A stretch of DNA of 32,429 nt from Betaproteobacteria bacterium SCGC AG-212-J23 (GTDB taxonomy: Bacteria; Pseudomonadota; Gammaproteobacteria; Burkholderiales; SG8-39). Below the pieces are notes generated by a model. The model did not search any database, had not been told where the DNA came from, and worked only from the letters and a program-made list of their open reading frames with translations. Each line of letters starts with the position of its first letter. Position 1 is the stretch's first letter. A program made the position numbers and the translations under genes. Positions 24,854-31,665 of the stretch are shown in pieces. The DNA lies in assembly GCA_001644455.1 (NCBI GenBank), contig LSTF01000039.1:1-32429 (forward strand), given 5' to 3'.

Positions 24854-25556
24854 GGCGGCGCCGGGTGATGAGGTAGGTCGAGAAGAGGATCACGATGGTG
24901 GCCACACTCAGCAGCGGCATCGGCGCAAGGTCGATGCGCCCGACGCTCACGACCGCAACGCAGAAGCAGAGCGCGGCGATCGCGGCGGTCACGAAGCGGG
25001 TGGCGGCGATGCGCGTGACCCACCAGCCATTCAGCGTGTCGGTCAGCGCCATGCCGAACGTGAACAGCAGGCCGAGGGCGCCGGCGAACATCCAGCCGGC
25101 CATGCTCGCGCCGGTGAGCGAGAAGAGCAGCGCGTGGCTGATGGTGTCGAACGAAAGCGCGAAAGCGGCGCCGATCGCGGCGATGACCACCGGATGACTC
25201 GCGCTGGCGAGACGCTCCGTCCACCACCGGCTGCGCAGCCCCACGGGCCGGTCGCCCCTCGAAAATGCGAGCAGATTCGCCACGCCCAGGGCGAGGAGCA
25301 CGCCGACCGAAACGGCTAGCCCCGCTTCCTCCAGCCAGGCCGGCGCCTGCCACTCCGAGGCGGCGAGCGCGACCGCGACGCCGATCAGCGTAACCACCAC
25401 CCCGTGGCCAAGGGAGAAGAACAACCCGCACCAGCGGCCGCCCGCACGCGCAAGGCCGTCGATCGCCACCAGATGGTCGGGGTCGAAGCCGTGGCGCACA
25501 CCGAAAAGAAAGACCAGCGCGGCAAGCGTGAGCGCGTCGGCGGGAAGCTCGCTCAT
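24834..25556 (-). CDS. NiCoT-type nickel/cobalt permease (HoxN/NixA-like), short form
   Basis: 240 residues from the ATG at 25556 (ATGA overlap with the binding-protein stop; the upstream in-frame ATG at 25589 would overlap that gene by 37 bp). Hydrophobic throughout, with about seven or eight segments. The NiCoT signatures are recognisable: FGVRHGFDPDHLVAIDG in the second helix region (classical RHAxDADHI), FFSLGHGVVVTLIG (classical FFSLGHSTVV) and FTFGMALTDTLNGWWV (classical AGMxLxDTxDG). His and Asp residues of the first motif bind Ni or Co during uptake in characterised members. It is shorter than the roughly 330-residue classical proteins, and motif changes leave the transported ion uncertain. 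Location between a binding protein and the His-rich EutA-like protein supports a metal-supply role. Confidence 0.82.
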   Translation of the reverse strand: MSELPADALTLAALVFLFGVRHGFDPDHLVAIDGLARAGGRWCGLFFSLGHGVVVTLIGVAVALAASEWQAPAWLEEAGLAVSVGVLLALGVANLLAFSRGDRPVGLRSRWWTERLASASHPVVIAAIGAAFALSFDTISHALLFSLTGASMAGWMFAGALGLLFTFGMALTDTLNGWWVTRIAATRFVTAAIAALCFCVAVVSVGRIDLAPMPLLSVATIVILFSTYLITRRRHGTAPQ

Positions 25557-26500
25557 TTGAGGAACAGCCCTTGCCAGATCTTCTCCCACTTGTCCTGCTC
25601 GTCCAGCACCGTTACCGGATCGACCACGGTGTAGTCGAACCGGCCGATCGAGGTGGCGACCTTGGTACTCACCGGCGTCCTGCCCATGGAATCGAAGAGC
25701 GCCTGTCCCTCGGGCGAGAGGACGAAGTCGACGAAGGCCGCCGCCTCCTTCGGGTGCGCCGCGTTTTTCGCGATGGCGATTCCCTGGGTGCGCGCGACCA
25801 CCGGCGCCATCGGCAGCCAGTCGATCGGGGCGCCTTTGCGCTTCAGCGACTCGGCGTTGCTCTGGTAGGCGCTGAGCGCCACCGGAACCTCGCCCGAGGC
25901 GACGAGCTGCGCGAGCAGCACGTGACCTTTGCGCATGTCCGGCTTCATCGCCGAGAGCGTGCGGAAGTACTGCATACCGTCATCGCCCCACAGCTTGACC
26001 AGCGTCGCCATCCACTCGGTGTCGGTCGCCTCGATGCCGATCCGGCCGCGCCACTTGGGATCGGCAAAGCCGCGGTAGCTCGACGGCAGATCTTCCTTGC
26101 GTACCTTCGTGGTGTTGTAGGCGACGACGAAGAAGTTCAGCCGGTCGGGAATCCACTGGCGATGCTTCGGAATCGAGCTTGCGGGGATGTCCGCGAGGTG
26201 CGGCGAGCGAATCTCGCGAAAGATGTTCTCGCGCGCCATCATCTCCATCTCCGGGCCGTTGGTCTCGACCACGTCCACCGTGGCTCGTCCGGCGCGCGAC
26301 TCGGCGACCGCGCGCTGCACCACCTTCTCGCTGATCGCGCGCCAGATCTCGACCTTGATGCCGGTTTTCTTCTCGAACGCCACGCCAAGCGGGCCGGATT
26401 CGGTGGGCGCAAGCGAGGTATAGAGCACCACCGGCCCTTGTGCGAATGCCGCGCCAACGAAGAGGAAAACGCTGCAGGAGAGGAAGCGGCGCAATAGCAT
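25553..26500 (-). CDS. Periplasmic solute-binding protein, Fe3+/polyamine ABC type (paralogue 3)
   Basis: 315 residues with a signal peptide (MLLRRFLSCSVFLFVGAAFA). It shares with the other two the segments VVLYTSLAPTESGPLGVAF, KTGIKVEIWRAISEKVVQRA and DVVETNGPEMEMMARENIF, plus LLAQLVASGEVPVALSAYQ and a C-terminal DKWEKIWQGLFLK. It is the first gene of the eight-gene operon that also holds the permease and ATPase, so it is the probable cognate binding protein of that importer. It is about 25-30 residues shorter than its paralogues because their segment between the signal peptide and the first strand is missing. Confidence 0.9.
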   Translation of the reverse strand: MLLRRFLSCSVFLFVGAAFAQGPVVLYTSLAPTESGPLGVAFEKKTGIKVEIWRAISEKVVQRAVAESRAGRATVDVVETNGPEMEMMARENIFREIRSPHLADIPASSIPKHRQWIPDRLNFFVVAYNTTKVRKEDLPSSYRGFADPKWRGRIGIEATDTEWMATLVKLWGDDGMQYFRTLSAMKPDMRKGHVLLAQLVASGEVPVALSAYQSNAESLKRKGAPIDWLPMAPVVARTQGIAIAKNAAHPKEAAAFVDFVLSPEGQALFDSMGRTPVSTKVATSIGRFDYTVVDPVTVLDEQDKWEKIWQGLFLK

Positions 26501-26589
26501 GACAAGCGGATGAATTGCAGTATTCTATGGTCAATCCCGATTGACAGAACAGAGTTCCACATACAGGAAACGCGCGTCTTTGCGCCGCA
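26501..26589. promoter_or_regulatory. Divergent promoter region with 16-bp palindrome GTCAATC-CC-GATTGAC
   Basis: The 89 bp between the two large divergent operons contain a perfect inverted repeat with 7-bp arms and a 2-base centre at 26530-26545. TTGAC-type -35 elements are embedded in both arms (TTGACA on plus at 26541-26546, TTGACC on minus at 26534-26529), so one bound protein could control both operons. I do not find a convincing -10 box at standard spacing for either direction. The IclR regulator of the minus operon is the natural candidate to bind here; this is inference. Confidence 0.55.
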
Positions 26590-27648
26590 ATGAGCACCAA
26601 GACCACCACCGCCGTCACGCACTACCACATCCAAAAGAAGCGCCGCGCGGAGTTCATCGACGAATGGCGCAAGAACCGGCGCACGGTCGTGCGCAAGGAG
26701 GATGTGCAGCTCAAGCCGACGGCGCGCGGCATGCGCAGCGGCGTCTACATGGGGGCCGACGGCGATTCGCCGACGCGCTGCCTCGACGCGCTGGTGCACG
26801 AAATCGATCCGAAGGCCGTCACCACCATCCACCGCCATTCGTGGGATGCGCAGCTCTTCATCGTCGAAGGCTCGGGCTGGAGCGAGATCGACGGCGTGCG
26901 CTACGACTGGAAGCCCTGGGACGCGATCCACATTCCCGCCTGGAGCTGGCACCGCCACGGCAACGACGGCGGCAAGACCGCGCGCTTCATGAGCTACTCG
27001 TCGGAGCCGATGCTCTGGACGCTCGGCATGTGTGCGATCGAGGACCGCGGCCACGAGGCGTTCAAGGATCTACCCCCACCGCCGCCCTCCTCCGAGGGCC
27101 CGGAAGGCGACGATCCCTACTCGAGACGGCTGCGCCGCGTCTCCCATGAATGGAGCAAAAGGCGGAGTGGCCGCATCCACACCCCCTACGACGAGCAGGA
27201 TCTGCTCGCCACGCCGCGCGGCACGCGCACCAAGTTCCTCGTCGACCGCGCGATCGGCAGCCAGGCCTCGGGCATCACCCAGGTGATGATCCAGTTCGCG
27301 CCGGGCAAGACGCAGTCGCTGCATCGCCACCCCGGGGAGGCATGGCTCTATGTCGTCGAAGGCCACGGCCACAGCTTCCTCGGCGCCGCGCCGGACAAGG
27401 GCGAACACCACCGCTGGAAGAAGGGCGACCTGATCGTCGTCGACCATTTCCTCTGGCACCAGCATTTCAACGACGATCCGAAGAACCAGGCGCGCCTGGT
27501 GCGCGTGCACATGTTCGACTCGATCCTCGAGACCATGCGCGCCCTCATGGACCCGATGGTGCTGTTCGAAGAGGCGGAGGACACGCTGCTCTCCATGAAG
27601 GAAATCTCGCAGATCGACTGGCCGGATGATCGCCGGCCCGAGGACTAA
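26590..27648 (+). CDS. Two-domain cupin (bicupin), 352 residues
   Basis: First gene of the plus operon. Domain 1 has TTIHRHSWDAQLFIVEGSG and IPAWSWHRHGN, in which the usual Glu ligand is replaced (DAQ). Domain 2 has SLHRHPGEAWLYVVEGHG and VDHFLWHQHFN with all four ligands. A Pro-rich linker (LPPPPPSSEG) joins the two. The organisation resembles gentisate/1-hydroxy-2-naphthoate dioxygenase-type bicupins, but function cannot be assigned. The ATG at 26590 has no strong ribosome site nearby; an AGGAAA lies about 20 bases upstream. Its neighbour is the Pch2-like ATPase 22 bp downstream, and the opposite operon begins 89 bp away. Confidence 0.88.
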   Translation: MSTKTTTAVTHYHIQKKRRAEFIDEWRKNRRTVVRKEDVQLKPTARGMRSGVYMGADGDSPTRCLDALVHEIDPKAVTTIHRHSWDAQLFIVEGSGWSEIDGVRYDWKPWDAIHIPAWSWHRHGNDGGKTARFMSYSSEPMLWTLGMCAIEDRGHEAFKDLPPPPPSSEGPEGDDPYSRRLRRVSHEWSKRRSGRIHTPYDEQDLLATPRGTRTKFLVDRAIGSQASGITQVMIQFAPGKTQSLHRHPGEAWLYVVEGHGHSFLGAAPDKGEHHRWKKGDLIVVDHFLWHQHFNDDPKNQARLVRVHMFDSILETMRALMDPMVLFEEAEDTLLSMKEISQIDWPDDRRPED

Positions 27649-27670
27649 TGTCCGAGTCAAGGATTAGCTA

Positions 27671-28681
27671 GTGGCCCAGCCCGCCGCGCTGCCGCCGGGG
27701 GTGCTGTCGCTGCACGTCCTGCCCGCCGAGCATCACGACAAGGACTGGGACGCGATCATCGTGCCTGCCGGGGTGAAAGAGCGCCTCCTCTCGCAGGCGC
27801 TGCTGCAACTGCGCCACGGGCGGCGCCTTTCCACTCTCGCTGGCCTGCCACATGGCCTGATCGTCCTCGCGGGACCGCCCGGCACCGGCAAGACCACGCT
27901 CGGTCGCGGCCTCGCGCAGGTGGCGGCGCTGGCGCTCGCGAAAGATGGCGCGACGACCTTCGTCGAGATCAATCCGCATGCGTTCCCGAGCGACATGCTG
28001 GGCGAAAGCCAGCGCAACATCATGCGGCTGATGCAGGACACGATCCCCGAGCTCGCGGCGCGGCGGCCGCACACCGTGGTGCTCGTCGACGAGGTGGAGA
28101 GCTTCGCCGTGCGGCGCTCGAGCGCTTCGTTCGAGACCAACCCGGTCGACGTGCACCGCGCGACCGACGCCGTGATGCTCGGCATCGACGCGATTGCCAG
28201 GAACCACCCGTCGGTGCTGTTCGTCACCACTACCAACTTCATCGGCGCGATCGACGAGGCATTCCTGTCGCGCGCCGACCTGGTGATGCACTTCGCCCTG
28301 CCGGATGCAGCGACCATCGCCCAGATCCTGCACGACTCGCTGGCCGAACTGGCCATCCACTGGCCCGGGCTGCGGCCGATGCTGGAAAAGCGGGAGCAGT
28401 TCGCCGCGATCGCGGCGCTGTGCGACGGCTGGAACGGGCGTCAGGTGCGCAAGCTGCTGCTGGCGGGGCTCGCGCAGCGCCTGGAGGTGGCGAAGAACCC
28501 GGCGCTGCTCACCTTCGAGGACCTGCGCGAGGCGGCACGCAAGCGCGGCGGCGTCGAATGGGTCGGCGCAGCCGCGCCGTCCTCGCGCGAACTTTTCCCC
28601 GACGTACCCAAGGAGATGATGCACGACCACGATCACGGCCACGATCATGGGCATGTGCACGCCAAGACGAGGAGGAAGTGA
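27671..28681 (+). CDS. Pch2/TRIP13-like AAA+ ATPase with His-rich C-terminus
   Basis: 336 residues from GTG at 27671, with AAGGA eight bases upstream. Walker A is GPPGTGKTT (68-76), followed by FVEINPHAFPSDMLGES. Walker B is TVVLVDEVESF, where DEVES is typical of Pch2/TRIP13; sensor 1 is TTTNF with Asn189, and DEAFLSRAD carries the arginine finger (R201). A small helical domain with GWNGRQVRKLLL follows. The last 21 residues include MHDHDHGHDHGHVH, a His/Asp-rich metal-binding-type tail. TRIP13 remodels HORMA-domain proteins and bacterial relatives occur in CBASS defence, but no HORMA, CD-NTase or effector gene is present here. Sandwiched between a bicupin and a TTT transporter, it more likely remodels or loads a metabolic enzyme. 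The client is unknown. Confidence 0.87.
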   Translation: MAQPAALPPGVLSLHVLPAEHHDKDWDAIIVPAGVKERLLSQALLQLRHGRRLSTLAGLPHGLIVLAGPPGTGKTTLGRGLAQVAALALAKDGATTFVEINPHAFPSDMLGESQRNIMRLMQDTIPELAARRPHTVVLVDEVESFAVRRSSASFETNPVDVHRATDAVMLGIDAIARNHPSVLFVTTTNFIGAIDEAFLSRADLVMHFALPDAATIAQILHDSLAELAIHWPGLRPMLEKREQFAAIAALCDGWNGRQVRKLLLAGLAQRLEVAKNPALLTFEDLREAARKRGGVEWVGAAAPSSRELFPDVPKEMMHDHDHGHDHGHVHAKTRRK

Positions 28682-28682
28682 A

Positions 28683-29681
28683 ATGAAGAGAAGGCAACTG
28701 CTGGTCGCGGCGATCGGGCTCGCCGCGTCCCCGCTCGCGCTCGCGCAGTCGTTCGGCGGCAAAACGGTCACCATCATCGTCGGCTACAAGCCAGGCGGCG
28801 GCTACGACGCCACCGCCCGCCTGCTCGCGCGCTACCTGCCGAAACACCTGCCGGGAAAGCCGACGGTGATCGTGCAGAACATGCCCGGGGGCAACAGCAT
28901 CATCGCTGCCAACCACCTGTACAACGTCGCCAAGCCGGACGGCCTGACGATCGGCACGTTCAACCGCAATCTGCCGATCGCGCAGCTCACGTCGGTCGAG
29001 GGCGTGAAATACGACATCACGAAATTCCAGTGGATCGGCTCGGCGGCGAACGAGACCACCATCCTCGCGATCCGCTCCGAGCTCCCCTACAAGACTTTCG
29101 AGGAGCTGCGCAAGGCGAAGGAGCAGGTGGTGATCGGCTCGACCGGGCCGGGGGCGAACACGCACGACTTTCCCCTGCTCCTGAAGGACCTGCTCGGCGT
29201 CAACCTGAAGATCGTCAGCGGCTACTCGAGCAGCGCCGACATCATGCTCGCGGTCGAGCGCAAGGAGGTCGACGGCCGTGCCGGCTCCTTCACTTCGCTG
29301 CGGCCGTTCATCGAGCGCAACCTGGTGAAGCCGATCGTGCGGGCGCGCTCGACCGAGCCGGGGCTGGAGAATCTGCCCGTGGACGAGAGCTTCGCGCCCA
29401 ATCCGCGCGCCAAGGCGATCATGGCATTGCGCTCCGCGCCGGAGCTGATCGCCCGCCCCTACGTGCTTCCGCCGAAGACACCGGCGCCGATCGTCGCCGC
29501 GATGCGGGAAGCGTTCGCGAAAACGATCCAGGATCCGGAGCTGATCGCCGAGGGCAAGAAGACCAAGACGGAGCTCGAGTTCACCTCCGGCGACCAGGCC
29601 GTGAAGATCCTCGCCGAGGTCCTGAACCAGCCGAAGGAAATCGTCCAGGAGTTCTCGAAGTACATCAAGTTCGGTGAGTAG
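28683..29681 (+). CDS. tctC: Tripartite tricarboxylate transporter binding protein (TctC/Bug family)
   Basis: 332 residues from the ATG at 28683, one base after the AAA+ stop, with GGAGGA ribosome site inside the end of that gene. A signal peptide with a double Arg (MKRRQLLVAAIGLAASPLALA) precedes the typical opening TVTIIVGYKPGGGYDATARL and the motif VIVQNMPGGNSIIAANHLYN. These are the hallmarks of periplasmic Bug receptors, which bind carboxylated ligands between two lobes and hand them to TctAB. The twin Arg is not a full Tat motif. Followed three bases later by tctA, so it is the cognate receptor. The ligand is likely an organic acid, unknown in detail. Confidence 0.93.
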   Translation: MKRRQLLVAAIGLAASPLALAQSFGGKTVTIIVGYKPGGGYDATARLLARYLPKHLPGKPTVIVQNMPGGNSIIAANHLYNVAKPDGLTIGTFNRNLPIAQLTSVEGVKYDITKFQWIGSAANETTILAIRSELPYKTFEELRKAKEQVVIGSTGPGANTHDFPLLLKDLLGVNLKIVSGYSSSADIMLAVERKEVDGRAGSFTSLRPFIERNLVKPIVRARSTEPGLENLPVDESFAPNPRAKAIMALRSAPELIARPYVLPPKTPAPIVAAMREAFAKTIQDPELIAEGKKTKTELEFTSGDQAVKILAEVLNQPKEIVQEFSKYIKFGE

Positions 29682-29684
29682 CCG

Positions 29685-31193
29685 GTGCTAGAGGCGCTCT
29701 GGGAAGGGCTGCTGCTCATCCTGCAGTGGAAACCGTTCGCCTTCATGCTGGTCGGCGTCCTCGTCGGCTTCTGGGTCGGGCTGCTTCCGGGCATCGGCGG
29801 CGCGACCACCCTCGCGCTGATGCTGCCTTTCATCTACACCATGCAGCCGGTCGAGGCGTTCGCCTTCCTCCTTGGCATGCACTCGGTGGTCGCGACGACC
29901 GGCGACATCACCTCGATCCTGTTCGGAGTGCCCGGGGAAGCGACCACCGCGGCGATCATCCTCGACGGGCATGCGATGGCGAAGCGCGGCGAGGCGGGGC
30001 GCGCCCTCGGGGCCGCGCTGACCGCTTCGCTCATCGGCGCGCTGATCGGCGCGGCGGCGCTCGCGCTCGCGATCCCGATCGTGCGGCCGCTGGTGCTGAC
30101 TTTCGGCTCGCCCGAGATGTTCATGCTCGCCATCGTCGGCCTGGCCTTCATCGCTTCGCTCAGCGCGCAGGGTGCGCGCGGCATGGTGCGCGGTTTTCTC
30201 GCCGGCGGTCTGGGCATGATGCTCGCCATGGTCGGGCAGGATCCCCAGGCCGGCGTCGCCCGCTTTACGCTGGGCACGCTCTACCTCTGGCAGGGACTCG
30301 ACCTGGTGCCGGTGCTGGTGGGCCTTTTCGCTATTCCGGAGATCATCGACCTCGCGGTGCGTGGCACATCCATTGCCGGCGGCGTGCCGGCGGGCCGCAT
30401 CAGCCGCGGCGCGCTCGAGGGCGTGAAAGACGTCTTCCGCAATTTCTTCCTCACGATCCGCTGCGCCCTGATCGGTACGTTCATCGGCATTACGCCCGGC
30501 CTGGGTGGAGCCGTCGCGCAATGGATGGCGTACGGCCACGCAACGCAGAGCGCGCGTACCCCGGAAGAGCGAAAGGGATTCGGCGCGGGCGACGTGCGCG
30601 GGGTCATTGGACCGGGCGCCGCGTGCAACTCAAAGGAGGGCGGCGCGCTGATTCCGACCATCGCCTTCGGCGTCCCCGGCAGCACCTCGATGGCGATCCT
30701 GCTCGGAGGCTTCTTCCTGCTCGGCCTGGTTCCCGGCCCCGAGATGCTGACCAAGCACCTGGCGCTCACGTTCTCCCTCGTGTGGACGATCGTGCTGGCG
30801 AACGTGATCACCGTGGTGGTTTGCGCGCTGCTGTTGAACCGGCTCGCCGGCCTGACCAACGTGGCCGGGCACCGGCTGATCCCGGTGATCCTGGTGCTGG
30901 TGTTCATCGGCAGCTTTACCTCCAACAGCCAGTACGCCGATATCCTGGTCACGCTGGTGTTCGGCGGTGTCGGCTATCTCATGGTCGTCGCCGGCTGGCC
31001 CCGCGCGCCGCTGGTCCTCGGCCTGGTGCTGGGAAAAATCGCCGAGAACTACCTCTATATTTCGGTCGCGCGTTACGACGCCGCCTGGCTGGCGCGTCCT
31101 GTCGTCGTCGCGCTGCTGGTGGTCGCCGCGGCCGTGGTCTGCTATCCCGTCTTTCAGGCCTGGCGCGGCCGGCGCCGGAGCCAGCATGCGTAA
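29685..31193 (+). CDS. tctA: Tripartite tricarboxylate transporter large membrane subunit
   Basis: 502 residues from GTG at 29685, three bases after the tctC stop. About twelve membrane segments. The family's two inverted-repeat signatures are present: VGLLPGIGGATTLALMLPF near residue 30 and IGITPGLGGAVAQWMAYGH near 265, the re-entrant substrate and ion sites of TctA. ILFGVPGEATTAAIILDGH and AFGVPGSTSMAILLGGF are further conserved blocks. It is the channel subunit of the sodium- or proton-driven importer. The stop overlaps tctB by 8 bp. Confidence 0.96.
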   Translation: MLEALWEGLLLILQWKPFAFMLVGVLVGFWVGLLPGIGGATTLALMLPFIYTMQPVEAFAFLLGMHSVVATTGDITSILFGVPGEATTAAIILDGHAMAKRGEAGRALGAALTASLIGALIGAAALALAIPIVRPLVLTFGSPEMFMLAIVGLAFIASLSAQGARGMVRGFLAGGLGMMLAMVGQDPQAGVARFTLGTLYLWQGLDLVPVLVGLFAIPEIIDLAVRGTSIAGGVPAGRISRGALEGVKDVFRNFFLTIRCALIGTFIGITPGLGGAVAQWMAYGHATQSARTPEERKGFGAGDVRGVIGPGAACNSKEGGALIPTIAFGVPGSTSMAILLGGFFLLGLVPGPEMLTKHLALTFSLVWTIVLANVITVVVCALLLNRLAGLTNVAGHRLIPVILVLVFIGSFTSNSQYADILVTLVFGGVGYLMVVAGWPRAPLVLGLVLGKIAENYLYISVARYDAAWLARPVVVALLVVAAAVVCYPVFQAWRGRRRSQHA

Positions 31194-31665
31194 CCGGGCT
31201 TCCTTGATCCTCGCGCTCGCGATCGCCGCGCTTTCCGGGTGGGCGATCTTCAGCGCTCTGGCGTGGCCCTGGAAAGCGAAACTTTTCCCGCTGGTCATCA
31301 GCATTCCCCTCCTCTGCCTCGCCCTCGCCGAGGTTCTGTGGGTGCTGCTCGGTTCGGCGCCCGGTGCAGCCGCCGCCGACTTCAAGCTCTCCGAGGAGCA
31401 TCCACCCGAGGTGGCGCGCCGCCGCACTGCGATCGCCGTCGCCTGGATCGGGGGATTCTTCGTTGTCATCCTGCTGCTCGGATTCCTGATCGCCGTTCCG
31501 CTGCTCGTTTTCGCGTATCTCAAGCTGCAGGGCAAGGAAAGCTGGGGCTTCTCCATCGCGTTCACGCTCGCACTCTGGGCAGGCTTCTACGGCCTGTTCG
31601 ACCAGTTGCTGCACCTGCCATTTCCCGCGGGCTGGCTCTTCGAATGGCTGGGGCTCGCCGGCTAG
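31186..31665 (+). CDS. tctB: Tripartite tricarboxylate transporter small membrane subunit
   Basis: 159 residues with four hydrophobic segments, the expected TctB topology; the loop between the second and third is charged (DFKLSEEHPPEVARRRT). The ATG at 31186 overlaps the tctA stop by 8 bp. Gene order here is tctC-tctA-tctB rather than the C-B-A order seen in classical systems. The end overlaps the start of a second tctC-like gene by 22 bp. Confidence 0.9.
   Translation: MRNRASLILALAIAALSGWAIFSALAWPWKAKLFPLVISIPLLCLALAEVLWVLLGSAPGAAAADFKLSEEHPPEVARRRTAIAVAWIGGFFVVILLLGFLIAVPLLVFAYLKLQGKESWGFSIAFTLALWAGFYGLFDQLLHLPFPAGWLFEWLGLAG

Noticed and set aside
27671-28681. CBASS defence locus based on the TRIP13-like ATPase
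   Set aside because: No HORMA protein, CD-NTase or effector gene nearby; neighbours are metabolic and transport genes.
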